Assembly (NCBI RefSeq): GCF_009363275.1
Contig: NZ_CP045324.1
Span: 1-64,000, forward strand
Source of the DNA: Marinobacter sp. THAF197a
GTDB lineage: Bacteria > Pseudomonadota > Gammaproteobacteria > Pseudomonadales > Oleiphilaceae
Direction of reading: 5' to 3'
Length of the DNA stretch: 64,000 bases
Part shown: positions 33,467 to 42,229 of the stretch, piece after piece
Layout: each line of letters begins with the position of its first letter
Numbering within the stretch: the first letter of the stretch is position 1
Program-made: the position numbers and the translations under genes
Notes under the pieces: generated by a model
What the model was told of the DNA's origin: nothing
Seen by the model: only the letters and a program-made list of their open reading frames with translations
The model's database searches: none

Positions 33467-35677
33467 TTAACCATCAATAACGCCAACAAACTCCCCAACC
33501 ACCCGATATTGAAGTGCTTCTTCATCTGTCAGGAGAAGGGCTTGAAAACTGTCATCGTAAGAGTTCGGTTTCAGTTGAATACGGGTGTGGCGCCAGCCGT
33601 ATTTGTCCTCGGTCTTAAAGCTTTCGTAGACCTTCACCGTGTAGCATGACTCTGAATCGGCATCAATGCTGTCCATACACTCCACCAGAACCGTCTTTCC
33701 GTTTCGGGAACCACCAGGGTCGGTCCGAAACAGACACAGGGCTCCATTGGGAATAACCCGGTTCATGGATTCGCCGAACACCCGGCAGGCGAACAATCCT
33801 TTACGCACTCGCACTCCTTCGGGAACTCCGACCCAGTCTGGGTGCCTGGTAGGGTCAATGTAGCTGACATCAATGAGTGCTCCGAAATCCCCCGCAGCCG
33901 CTTGCAGATCGAACAGCGGCACGGCGTTCACATAAGGTTCCAGCTCCAGCACGTTTGTGGCTTCAGGCGTTTCGACGTGAGCGCTATAAACCGGAATATG
34001 CTGTTTCAGATATTCCCGCAGCGCATCGTCACAGGCGTAGACAAAGGTGCCACGGATGCCGCGCAGCATGATGGTGCGGTAGATGTTGATGATGTATTGC
34101 TTCAGTTCCGCCGGGTCTTTGATGCCCTGGCCGCCGGTGCGGTCGTGGTAGTTGCGCTTGTCGATTACGATGGACTGGCTATCCGGGTCATACCGGATCT
34201 CCTCTCCGAAGATGATGCCGGCATAGTTCAGGTCATAGCCCTGAGTGGTGTGAATGCAGCCAACCTCCCGGTGTGATCCTTCCTTGTTGATCCAGTCGGT
34301 ATTGGTGCTGTTCCAGCGTAGCTGAACATCGTCGATCACGATATCGTAAGCCTCATCGTCCTTCTTCGAGGCCCAGGGCCAGGAATAACCGGCGATCAGC
34401 CGTGACAGCCCGACCCGTTCCTCTTTTTCGTTGATGGTATGGACCAGGTCTTTGAGGGAGTCGAACACCTCAAACTCGTAGTTCCTGGCGGTGAATACCA
34501 CGCCGTCATCAACACGGCCGTTCAGTAACTTATCCACAAACTCGACATAGGGTTGCCCGGCCTTTACCCGGAACTGGGACAGCAAGCGATGAGTGACCGA
34601 GCCGCTGGCAGCTTTCAGGCGCTGGAACACTTCAACATCGGCATCGGAGGGTTTGATGGACTGGCCTTCGTCGTAGAAGAAGATCGCCTTATCCGCCTGC
34701 TGGCACACCCAGTCCACTTCGCTGCAGCTGTGCTTGTCCATGCCCAACGCGGCGCAGGCCTTGTCGAAACTGCCGAAGTAAGCACCCAGGTTCTTGCGCT
34801 TGCGCAAACGGTGGGACTCGTCCACCAGCACAATATCGTAGTGCTGTTTGGTGAGCTCTGACGGGCTGATGACCATATCAGGGCTGAGTCCCGAAACGTG
34901 CCTGAACGCCTTCTTGAGGGTGGTTCGGAAGGAGGTCATCGGAACTACAAGCGCCATTGTCGGTTCGGGCATGAGGGCTTTGAGCGACGAGAGCAGAGAA
35001 TGGATCTCAGCTTCTTCTTCAGAGAATTCCCTGAGATTGATCTGGTGTGCTTGCGAATGGAGCAACTTGAACAGAAAGATGGCCAGTACCGACTTGCCGG
35101 TTCCGGCTCCTCCCTCGACAACGATGTTCTTCACACCGGGATTGAGCAGCTCGTGCATGATGGTGAGCAAACCCTGACGCTGATCGAAGGACAGGGATTT
35201 GTAGGGGGAGTATTTAAAGACATCGGAGTTATCAAGGTGGTCCAGGGTGCGGGTCACAACACCCTTGGCAATCAACCGGTTCCAGACTTCCCGGAACACC
35301 TCTTCATACAGGGCGCCGCGCTGGTAATAGTTGTGGTCAGCCAGCCCCAGGTTGCCGTTCAGCAGGGTGTACTTGCCATCGGCGGCCATGTACTTGATCA
35401 GCAGGGATTCCACATCCAGGGTGGCGGATTTGTTGAAATACTCGCTGGTGATCAGGTGAACCGCGGTCAGCAGCTGCTTTTCGTCATGCTTGAGGTGGGT
35501 GCTCATGCGGGTGATCGTGTCGGTGGTTTCGCCGATGTAGGCGCGCCGGTGCTTTTCGTCGCTAAGCACGTAGACCAGGGGCCAGTTACCCGCAGCAAAG
35601 GCATTATCGCGCAAGTCGTTCAGGGCGTCCCGGCTGAAGGGGTAGCGCTGAATCTCCACCATCGGCGATTGGCTCAT
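33467..35677 (-). CDS. GIY-YIG nuclease / DUF2075 helicase-like ATPase / S24 peptidase-like fusion
   Basis: 736 residues with three parts. Residues about 33-60: GIY-YIG nuclease signature (LVYVLSD...AYIGETTDTITR). Residues about 165-590: DUF2075 (Schlafen group 3-like helicase) with Walker A GGAGTGKSV (189-197), DIVLVDESHR (281-290) and a late IHTTQGYDLNYAGIIFG. Residues about 610-736: LexA/UmuD-like S24 domain with Ser637 in FGESMNRVIPNG and Lys682 in YTVKVYE, so the Ser-Lys dyad is kept. Its start overlaps the MazG-like gene by four bases. The mix of nuclease, NTPase and autocleavage domain, paired with a nucleotide-hydrolysing enzyme, suggests genome defence; this is inference. DnaA box 34530 lies inside. 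Confidence 0.8.
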   Translation of the reverse strand: MSQSPMVEIQRYPFSRDALNDLRDNAFAAGNWPLVYVLSDEKHRRAYIGETTDTITRMSTHLKHDEKQLLTAVHLITSEYFNKSATLDVESLLIKYMAADGKYTLLNGNLGLADHNYYQRGALYEEVFREVWNRLIAKGVVTRTLDHLDNSDVFKYSPYKSLSFDQRQGLLTIMHELLNPGVKNIVVEGGAGTGKSVLAIFLFKLLHSQAHQINLREFSEEEAEIHSLLSSLKALMPEPTMALVVPMTSFRTTLKKAFRHVSGLSPDMVISPSELTKQHYDIVLVDESHRLRKRKNLGAYFGSFDKACAALGMDKHSCSEVDWVCQQADKAIFFYDEGQSIKPSDADVEVFQRLKAASGSVTHRLLSQFRVKAGQPYVEFVDKLLNGRVDDGVVFTARNYEFEVFDSLKDLVHTINEKEERVGLSRLIAGYSWPWASKKDDEAYDIVIDDVQLRWNSTNTDWINKEGSHREVGCIHTTQGYDLNYAGIIFGEEIRYDPDSQSIVIDKRNYHDRTGGQGIKDPAELKQYIINIYRTIMLRGIRGTFVYACDDALREYLKQHIPVYSAHVETPEATNVLELEPYVNAVPLFDLQAAAGDFGALIDVSYIDPTRHPDWVGVPEGVRVRKGLFACRVFGESMNRVIPNGALCLFRTDPGGSRNGKTVLVECMDSIDADSESCYTVKVYESFKTEDKYGWRHTRIQLKPNSYDDSFQALLLTDEEALQYRVVGEFVGVIDG

Positions 35678-35994
35678 AGCTCGGTGTACTTCTTCGCCGT
35701 TCCCCGGGCTTTGCTGACCGGGTACTTCTTTTCGTTAAGGGCAATCTTGTCGAGAACAATCTGTTCCACGTCCAGCTCATAGCTGTCTGCCAGCAGCAGC
35801 GCATAGGCAATCACGTCAGCCAGTTCTTCCTTCACTTTGCTGGCATCGGCTTGTTCGGGAGATTTCCACAGGAACAACTCCAGCAGTTCCGAAGCCTCGA
35901 TACTGAGGGCTAGGGATAGATCTTTCGGGTTGTGGAATTGTTTCCAGTCTCTGTCATCCCGGAACTGACGTAGCCGGGCGATCGCCTCATTCAT
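35674..35994 (-). CDS. MazG-like nucleotide pyrophosphohydrolase
   Basis: 106 residues of the all-alpha NTP pyrophosphohydrolase fold (RS21-C6/MazG-like). SIEASELLELFLW and KVKEELADVIAYALLLADSY give the EExxE and ExxD metal-binding pattern. It would hydrolyse (d)NTPs to monophosphates. ATG 35994 has AAAGGAG at ideal distance; a TTG at 35997 is less likely. It is first of a two-gene operon with the GIY-YIG/DUF2075/S24 gene. Confidence 0.85.
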   Translation of the reverse strand: MNEAIARLRQFRDDRDWKQFHNPKDLSLALSIEASELLELFLWKSPEQADASKVKEELADVIAYALLLADSYELDVEQIVLDKIALNEKKYPVSKARGTAKKYTEL

Positions 35995-36122
35995 CAAAAT
36001 ACTCCTTTAATCATGAGCAGATTGACTAAGGATACAGAAATTCATTGGGCTTGGGGTGTAAGAACCCGGAATGAAACCGTGCGGGCAAATTAAAACAGGA
36101 AAAGACAAAACAGGAGGGAAAA

Positions 36123-36199
<77 letters not shown>

Positions 36200-36212
36200 A
36201 TCAACCGCCGGT

Positions 36213-36218
36213 ATTATA
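36213..36218 (-). promoter_or_regulatory. -10 element of the tRNA-Pro gene
   Basis: Perfect TATAAT on the minus strand, 14 bases before the tRNA 5' end. The -35 is poor (GTAGTA at 17-base spacing). Confidence 0.6.
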
Positions 36219-36286
36219 CGGATTGCCGGCCGTTTTACTACCCCCGTCCCTGGGGAAATTTATCCGTATAACTGCGGAGCGGTTCC

Positions 36287-38368
36287 TCAGCTGGCCGTCG
36301 GCAGCAGGGAGATATCGGCCACTCGCAGGAACAGGTTACGCAGGCGGTTGAGCAGTGCCAGGCGGTTGTTGCGCACGGCTTCTTCGTCTGCCATCACCAT
36401 CACGTCGTCAAAGAAGGTGTCTACCGGCTCGCGCAGGCTGGCCAGGGAGGTCAGTGCGCTGGCGTAGTCACCCTGCTCGAACAGCGGCAGTACTTTCCGC
36501 GCCTGTTCTTCAACCTTGGCCGCCAGGGTCTTCTCGGCGGCATCCTGAAGCAGTGCGTTATCCACCGTCTCGCCGATGCTGTCGCCACCCTGCTTGGTCA
36601 GGATGTTGGACACCCGCTTGTTGGCGCCGGCCAGGGCCTGGGCTTCCGGCAGCTGGCGGAAAGCCTCTACGGCCTTCACCCGGCGGTCGAAGTCCAGCGG
36701 GCGGGTTGGGCGGCGGGCGTGCACCGCCAGGTACACTTCGGCGCCGATGCCCTGCTCGTCGTAGTGGGCGCGGAAGCGCTCGAGCATGTAGTCCACCACG
36801 GTGCTGGCGGTGTTCTGCTCGGTCAGCACGGTGAAGTTCTGCTCGGCCCATTCACACACGGTTTGCAGGTCCAGGGGCAGCTGGCGTTCGATGATGATGC
36901 GCAACACACCCAATGACGCCCGGCGCAGGGCAAACGGATCACGGGTACCGGACGGCGGCTGGTTGATGCCGAACAGGCCCACCAGGGAATCAATGCGGTC
37001 GGCGATGGCCACGGCGCACCCGGTCAGGGTGGTGGGCAGGTCGTCGCCGGCAAAGCGCGGCATGTACTGCTCGTTCAGGGCCTTGGCCACGTCGGCGTGT
37101 TCGCCGTCGTTGCTGGCGTAGTACTGGCCCATGATGCCCTGCAGATCGGTGAACTCCAGCACCATTTCGGTAACCAGGTCGGTCTTGGCCAGCATGGCCG
37201 CGCGCTCGGCCAGGGCCGGATCGCTGTTGATGGCGTCGGCGATTTTCTTCGCCAGCGCAGACACCCGCACGGATTTGTCGTAAAGGCTGCCGAGTTTGTC
37301 CTGGAACACGATGGGCTTGAGCGCCTCGATGCGGTCTTCCAGTTTGGTCTTGCGATCGGTTTCGTAGAAGAAGGCAGCGTCGGACAGACGCGGGCGAATC
37401 ACCTTCTCGTTACCGGAGATGACCTGGGCCGGATCTTTGCTTTCCAGGTTGGCCACGGTGATGAACAGCGGCAGCATCTGGTCGTTGGCATCCACCACGT
37501 GGAAGTACTTTTGGTGCTCCTTCATGGAGGAGATCAGCGCCTCGGCGGGCACGTCCAGGAAGCGTTCCTCGAAGCGGCCCATCAGCGGCACCGGCCATTC
37601 GTTCAGGGCAGTGACTTCATCCAGCAGGTCTTCGTCGATCACCGCCTTGCCGTTGGCTTCTTTCTCCGCCAGTTGAGCAACGCCCTGACGAATCTGTTCA
37701 CGGCGCTCGGCGAAGTCGGCTAGTACGTAGCCTTCCTGCTTCAGTACCACTTCGTAATCGGCCGGGGTCGGCACGATCAGCTCTTTCGGGCAATGGAAAC
37801 GGTGGCCACGGGTTTTGTTGCCGGGCTTCAGGTTCATCACCGGGGTGTCGATGACTTTGTTGCCGAACAGCAGGATCAGCCAGTGTACCGGGCGCACGAA
37901 TTCGGTTTTGTGGGCGCCCCAGCGCATGCGCTTGGGAATTGGCAGCGCCGCCAGGGATTTCTCCACCAGCTCGGGCATCAGCTCAACGGTGGCTTTGCCC
38001 TGCTCCACGGTGCGGTACACCAGCCAGGCGCCCTTGTCGGTCTCCAGAGTGTCGAGCTGGTCCGGGGTAATGCCAAGAGAGGTGGCAAAGCCGGTCAGGG
38101 CCCGGGTCGGGTTGCCGGAGTCATCAAAGGCGGCTTTCACCGCCGGGCCGCGCTTCTCTACCGGCTTGTCTGGCTGGGCATCGGCCAGGTCGCGAATGCG
38201 CACCGCCAGGCGACGGGGGGCGGCGAAGGCTTCGACCTTGCCAAATTCCACGCCAGCCTCTTCCAGGCCTTTGACAATGCCCTGGGTGAAGGCGTCAGAC
38301 AGCGGTTTGAGGGCTTTCGGAGGCAGCTCTTCGGTGCCCAATTCAACCAGAAAATCCTGTGTGGCCAT
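36287..38368 (-). CDS. glyS: Glycyl-tRNA synthetase beta subunit
   Basis: 693 residues, standard for the beta chain of the alpha2-beta2 bacterial glycyl-tRNA synthetase. It begins TQDFLVELGTEELPPKAL, a hallmark, and contains KRMRWGAHKTEFVRPVHW and the HD-like and anticodon-binding C-terminal domains. Its start overlaps the glyQ stop by one base (TAATG), so the chains are made in step. Confidence 0.96.
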   Translation of the reverse strand: MATQDFLVELGTEELPPKALKPLSDAFTQGIVKGLEEAGVEFGKVEAFAAPRRLAVRIRDLADAQPDKPVEKRGPAVKAAFDDSGNPTRALTGFATSLGITPDQLDTLETDKGAWLVYRTVEQGKATVELMPELVEKSLAALPIPKRMRWGAHKTEFVRPVHWLILLFGNKVIDTPVMNLKPGNKTRGHRFHCPKELIVPTPADYEVVLKQEGYVLADFAERREQIRQGVAQLAEKEANGKAVIDEDLLDEVTALNEWPVPLMGRFEERFLDVPAEALISSMKEHQKYFHVVDANDQMLPLFITVANLESKDPAQVISGNEKVIRPRLSDAAFFYETDRKTKLEDRIEALKPIVFQDKLGSLYDKSVRVSALAKKIADAINSDPALAERAAMLAKTDLVTEMVLEFTDLQGIMGQYYASNDGEHADVAKALNEQYMPRFAGDDLPTTLTGCAVAIADRIDSLVGLFGINQPPSGTRDPFALRRASLGVLRIIIERQLPLDLQTVCEWAEQNFTVLTEQNTASTVVDYMLERFRAHYDEQGIGAEVYLAVHARRPTRPLDFDRRVKAVEAFRQLPEAQALAGANKRVSNILTKQGGDSIGETVDNALLQDAAEKTLAAKVEEQARKVLPLFEQGDYASALTSLASLREPVDTFFDDVMVMADEEAVRNNRLALLNRLRNLFLRVADISLLPTAS

Positions 38369-39390
38369 TATGCGTTCCCCTGTTCCTGCGGTGCCTTGTT
38401 GGCTTTCTTGCCCTTCTTATTGACCTTGGCGTCAGCAGCCTCGGCGGCGGCCAGCACTTCCTTGCGAAGATGCTCGGGCGCCAGCGGGAAGCCCAGCTTG
38501 CGGCGGCTCTCGAAGTAGGCCTGGGCAACGGAGCGTGCCAGGGTGCGTACACGCAGGATGAAACGCTGGCGCTCGGTCACAGAAATAGCGTGGCGGGCGT
38601 CCAGCAGGTTGAAGGTGTGAGAGGCTTTCAGAACCTGTTCGTAGGCAGGCAGTGGCAGCCCGGCTTCGATCAGGCGGGCGCTTTCCCGCTCGTAGACGTC
38701 GAAACTGTGGAACAGGAACTCGGTGTCGGCGTGCTCAAAGTTGTAAGTGGACATCTCCACTTCCTGCTGATGAAACACGTCGCCGTAGGTAACCACACCG
38801 TCCGGGCCCTTGGTCCACACCAGGTCGTACACGCTGTCGACGCCCTGGATGTACATGGCGATACGCTCAAGCCCGTAGGTCAGCTCGCCGGTCACCGGGT
38901 AGCATTCCAGGCCGCCCACTTGCTGGAAGTAGGTGAACTGGGTCACTTCCATGCCGTTCAGCCAGATTTCCCAGCCCAGGCCCCAGGCGCCCAGTGTGGG
39001 GGATTCCCAGTTGTCTTCGACAAAGCGGATGTCGTGGACCAGCGGGTCCAGGCCCAGGGCGCGCAGGGAATCCAGGTACAGCTCCTGAATGTTGTCTGGC
39101 GACGGCTTCAGAACCACCTGGAACTGATAATAGTGCTGCAGGCGGTTCGGGTTCTCGCCATAGCGGCCATCCGTTGGGCGGCGGCTGGGCTGGACGTAGG
39201 CGGAGTTCCAGGTTTCCGGGCCGATGGAACGCAGGAAGGTGGCCGGGTGGAAAGTACCGGCGCCCACCTCCATGTCGAGGGGCTGGAGAACCACGCAGCC
39301 GTGCTGCGCCCAGAAATTCTGCAGTGCCAGGATCAGACCCTGGAAGGTCTTGATATCCGGCGCGGAGTTGTTGGTTGCCTTGTCTGTCAC
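38368..39390 (-). CDS. glyQ: Glycyl-tRNA synthetase alpha subunit
   Basis: Catalytic chain of the tetrameric enzyme. It contains TFQGLILALQNFWAQHGC, GAGTFHPATFLR, YVQPSRRPTDGRYGENPNRLQ and WEIWLNGMEVTQFTYFQQ, all typical. With GTG 39390 the product is 340 residues; an upstream GTG (39441) is possible but would start inside a hairpin near the transcript 5' end. The C-terminus has a lysine-rich tail (KVNKKGKKANKAP) that makes it longer than E. coli GlyQ (303). Promoter elements lie at 39462-39490. Confidence 0.94.
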   Translation of the reverse strand: MTDKATNNSAPDIKTFQGLILALQNFWAQHGCVVLQPLDMEVGAGTFHPATFLRSIGPETWNSAYVQPSRRPTDGRYGENPNRLQHYYQFQVVLKPSPDNIQELYLDSLRALGLDPLVHDIRFVEDNWESPTLGAWGLGWEIWLNGMEVTQFTYFQQVGGLECYPVTGELTYGLERIAMYIQGVDSVYDLVWTKGPDGVVTYGDVFHQQEVEMSTYNFEHADTEFLFHSFDVYERESARLIEAGLPLPAYEQVLKASHTFNLLDARHAISVTERQRFILRVRTLARSVAQAYFESRRKLGFPLAPEHLRKEVLAAAEAADAKVNKKGKKANKAPQEQGNA

Positions 39391-39461
39391 GACGTTTGCC
39401 TGCTGGTCAGTCTGTGTGTGGCGCCCCGCTTTCCGGGGCACTCCGAAATTTGAAAACGCGC

Positions 39462-39490
39462 ATTATACGCTGGCTGGCGTTGCATTTCTA
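39462..39490 (-). promoter_or_regulatory. glyQS promoter
   Basis: On the minus strand TATAAT (39462-39467) is preceded after 17 bases by TAGAAA (39485-39490), four of six matches to TTGACA. A 9-bp inverted repeat (39470-39478 with 39494-39502) covers the same stretch and may be an operator or the end hairpin of trkA. Confidence 0.7.
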
Positions 39491-39525
39491 AGTGCCAGCC
39501 AGGGTGTTGTTTTGCTTGAGATCAA

Positions 39526-40929
39526 TCAGAAGAAGGTGAGGCCCACCTGGAACAGCTTTTCCACGTCCCGGATACGGGTTTTGTCCACCAGGAACAGGAT
39601 CACGTGGTCATCGGGCTGCACTCGAATATGGTCGTGGGCAATCAGTACTTCGTTATGGCGAACGATGGCGCCGATGGTGGTGCCCGGCGGCAGATTGATC
39701 TCGTCCAGGCGCTTGCCCACTACTTTGGATGACCGGTGATCACCGTGGGCGATGGCTTCGATGGCTTCCGCAGCGCCCCGGCGCAGTGAGTGAACGTTCA
39801 CAACATCGCCCCGGCGCACGTGGGTGAGCAGGCTGCCGATGGTGGTCTGCTGGGGCGAGATGGCGACATCAATATCGCCGCCCTGGATCAGGTCCACGTA
39901 GTCCGGGTTGTTGATCAGGGTCAGTACCTTGCGGGCGCCCAGCCGCTTGGCCAGCAGAGAGGCCATGATGTTGGCTTCGTCGTCGTTGGTGACGGCGCAG
40001 AACACATCGGTGTTCTCGATGTTCTCTTCCAGCAGGATGTCCTTGTCGGCGGCGTTGCCTTCCAGCACCACGGTTTTGCGTAAACGTTCGGACAACATCA
40101 CACAGCGGTCGTGGTCCCGCTCAAGAATCTTCACCTGGTATCGGCTTTCCAGAGTATTGGCCAGCCGGTAACCAATGTTGCCGCCACCGCAGATAAAGAT
40201 GCGTTTGTAGGGTTTGGACAGGGGTTGAAGCTCGCTCATCACCGAGCGAATGTGATCGGAGGCGGCAATAAAGAACACCTCGTCGCCGTCTTCGATAACC
40301 GTGTCGCCCTGGGGCATGATGGCCCGGTCTTTGCGGAAAATCGCGGCCACCCGGGTATCGATCTTGGGCATATGGGTGCGCAGGTAGGACAACTCATGGC
40401 CTACCAGTGGCCCACCCTTGGTAGCACGTATGGCCACCAGCCTGACCAGGCCCTTGGAGAACTCGAGCACCTGCAGGGTGCCCGGGTACTCGATCAGCCG
40501 GGTGATGTGTTTGGTGACCAGGTGTTCCGGGCTGATCAGTACGTCGATGGGAAAGCCCCGGAGGCTGTCCAGGTCTTTGTCCATATCCCGGCGGTAGAAC
40601 AGCTCGGATTTGGCCAGATAGGCGTTCGCCCGCACCCGGCAGATGGTGGTGGGCGTCTTGTACAGCAGCTTGGACACCTGGCAGGCCACCATGTTGGTTT
40701 CGTCGCTGTTGGTCACAGCGATCACCATGTCGGCGTCTTCCGCGCCGGCCTGGCGCAGCACCGTGGGGTAGGAGGCACGGCCGTGCATGGTGCGGATGTC
40801 CAGCCGGTCCTGAAGCTCACGTAGGCGGGCGCTATCGCTGTCGATCACCGTAATGTCGTTGGCTTCATTGGCGAGGTTTTCCGCCAGGGTGCCGCCTACC
40901 TGGCCCGCACCGAGAATCAGGATTTTCAT
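39526..40929 (-). CDS. trkA: Trk potassium uptake NAD-binding protein TrkA
   Basis: Peripheral regulator of the TrkH/TrkG potassium channel; 467 residues with two RCK units, each with a Rossmann motif (GAGQVGGTLAENL near residue 7; GGGNIGYRLANTL near 240) and a following TrkA-C domain. It is the last gene of def, fmt, rsmB, trkA and overlaps the rsmB stop by four bases. Same order as in Pseudomonas. Confidence 0.95.
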   Translation of the reverse strand: MKILILGAGQVGGTLAENLANEANDITVIDSDSARLRELQDRLDIRTMHGRASYPTVLRQAGAEDADMVIAVTNSDETNMVACQVSKLLYKTPTTICRVRANAYLAKSELFYRRDMDKDLDSLRGFPIDVLISPEHLVTKHITRLIEYPGTLQVLEFSKGLVRLVAIRATKGGPLVGHELSYLRTHMPKIDTRVAAIFRKDRAIMPQGDTVIEDGDEVFFIAASDHIRSVMSELQPLSKPYKRIFICGGGNIGYRLANTLESRYQVKILERDHDRCVMLSERLRKTVVLEGNAADKDILLEENIENTDVFCAVTNDDEANIMASLLAKRLGARKVLTLINNPDYVDLIQGGDIDVAISPQQTTIGSLLTHVRRGDVVNVHSLRRGAAEAIEAIAHGDHRSSKVVGKRLDEINLPPGTTIGAIVRHNEVLIAHDHIRVQPDDHVILFLVDKTRIRDVEKLFQVGLTFF

Positions 40930-42227
40930 AGTTCAGGTTTCTCCAGCACGGCGTAGAAAAAGCCGTCATGGCTGTCCGGGACTGGCAGTAACTGGCGCCC
41001 GGTGTTCATGTCCTGACCCCAGTCGACATCAATTTCTATCAGCCGGGCCTGGTCCTGCTGTTTCAGGAACCGCTGGATTATACGGTGGTTTTCCTGGGGA
41101 AACACCGAACAGGTAGCGTATACCAACCGCCCGCCGGGTTTCAGGATAGACCACATGGCCTCCAGCAGGCCAAGCTGAATGCTGGCCAGGGGCACGATGT
41201 CGGATTCCCGGCGCAGCAGCTTGATGTCCGGGTGCCGGCGAATCACACCGGTGGCGCTGCAGGGCACGTCCAGCAGGATACGATCAAATTGGGCGCCATC
41301 CCACCAGCTGTCAATGTCGGCGGCGTCGGCCTGTGTCAGGGTGGCGTGCAGGTCGAGCCGGTCCAGGTTCTCCTGTACCCGGGGCAGGCGCTCGGCGGAT
41401 TCGTCGATGGCAATCACTTCGTCCAGTTCGCCACAGGCCTCCAGAATGGCGCAGGTCTTGCCGCCGGGAGCTGCGCAGGCGTCCAGTACACGCTGGCCTG
41501 GTTGCAGGTCCAGCAGAGTGGTGCATAGCTGGGCGGCTTCGTCCTGCACACTGGCACCGCCGTCTTCGAACCAGGGCAGACGTTCTACCGGCACCGGGCG
41601 TTCAAGCTGAATGCCGTGGGGGGCGAAGCGGGTGGGATTCGCCTCAATACCGGCTTCTGCCAGCAGCTCCAGGTACTCATCGCGGGTAAAGCGCAGGGCG
41701 TTGACCCGCAACGTCATGGGCGCCTGCTGGTTGTTGGCGTCGAGAATGGCTTGCCAGTTATCGGGCCAGTTGTGGCGCAGCTTTTCCACCATCCACACCG
41801 GATGGCTGTAGCGGCTGCTGTCGTCTTTCGGCTCCGGCGCCCCTTCCCTTTCCGCGGCCCGCAACACGCCGTTGACCAGACCGGTCAGGTGGGGCTTGTC
41901 CAGCGCCCGGCAGGCTTCCACGGTTTCGTTCAGCACGGCATAGGTGGCCTGCTCACTGAACCGCAACTGGAACAGGGCGACCAGCATCAGGTGATGAACA
42001 ACCCGGTCCGGTTTGCGCAGGGGCTTTTTCAGGCGCTGGTTGAGCTCGCCCTCAAGCCGGTGAAACCAGCGGCAGGTGCCGTAGCAGATCGCTTGAAGTT
42101 GCGGCCTTTGTTCCGGGGGTAACTGGTTCAGGGCTGGCGGCAGGCATTGGGTCAATGACTGGCCGTTTTCCACTGCCAGCAACACGTTGGCAGCGACGGC
42201 ACGGAATGGCAGGGGCTGGTAAGCCAT
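40926..42227 (-). CDS. rsmB: 16S rRNA m5C967 methyltransferase
   Basis: 433 residues: N-terminal NusB-like RNA-binding domain (about 1-140) and C-terminal methyltransferase with SAM motif DACAAPGGKTCAIL and catalytic Cys in LDVPCSATGVIRRHPDIK; a second Cys in YATCSVFPQEN. Methylates C967 of 16S rRNA. It begins two bases after the fmt stop and is coupled to trkA. Confidence 0.95.
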   Translation of the reverse strand: MAYQPLPFRAVAANVLLAVENGQSLTQCLPPALNQLPPEQRPQLQAICYGTCRWFHRLEGELNQRLKKPLRKPDRVVHHLMLVALFQLRFSEQATYAVLNETVEACRALDKPHLTGLVNGVLRAAEREGAPEPKDDSSRYSHPVWMVEKLRHNWPDNWQAILDANNQQAPMTLRVNALRFTRDEYLELLAEAGIEANPTRFAPHGIQLERPVPVERLPWFEDGGASVQDEAAQLCTTLLDLQPGQRVLDACAAPGGKTCAILEACGELDEVIAIDESAERLPRVQENLDRLDLHATLTQADAADIDSWWDGAQFDRILLDVPCSATGVIRRHPDIKLLRRESDIVPLASIQLGLLEAMWSILKPGGRLVYATCSVFPQENHRIIQRFLKQQDQARLIEIDVDWGQDMNTGRQLLPVPDSHDGFFYAVLEKPEL

Positions 42228-42229
42228 GG

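Larger units (their letters stand above)
14934..34538. promoter_or_regulatory. Cluster of 15 exact DnaA boxes (TTATCCACA)
   Basis: Exact TTATCCACA on either strand starts at 14934, 15305, 16426, 17637, 17955, 18707, 19160, 21450, 22807, 24286, 28011, 28302, 29705, 31915 and 34530. Only two more occur in the other 44 kb (8120 and 58717). At even base composition about 0.15 would be expected in this 19.6 kb. They fall in several reading frames and on both strands: Val-Asp-Asn/Lys codons in most, but Ile-His and Tyr-Pro-Gln codons in others. All are inside genes, mainly recD, recB, recC, the FAN1-type gene and the helicase gene. A role in binding and titrating DnaA near the origin is inference. 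Confidence 0.55.
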
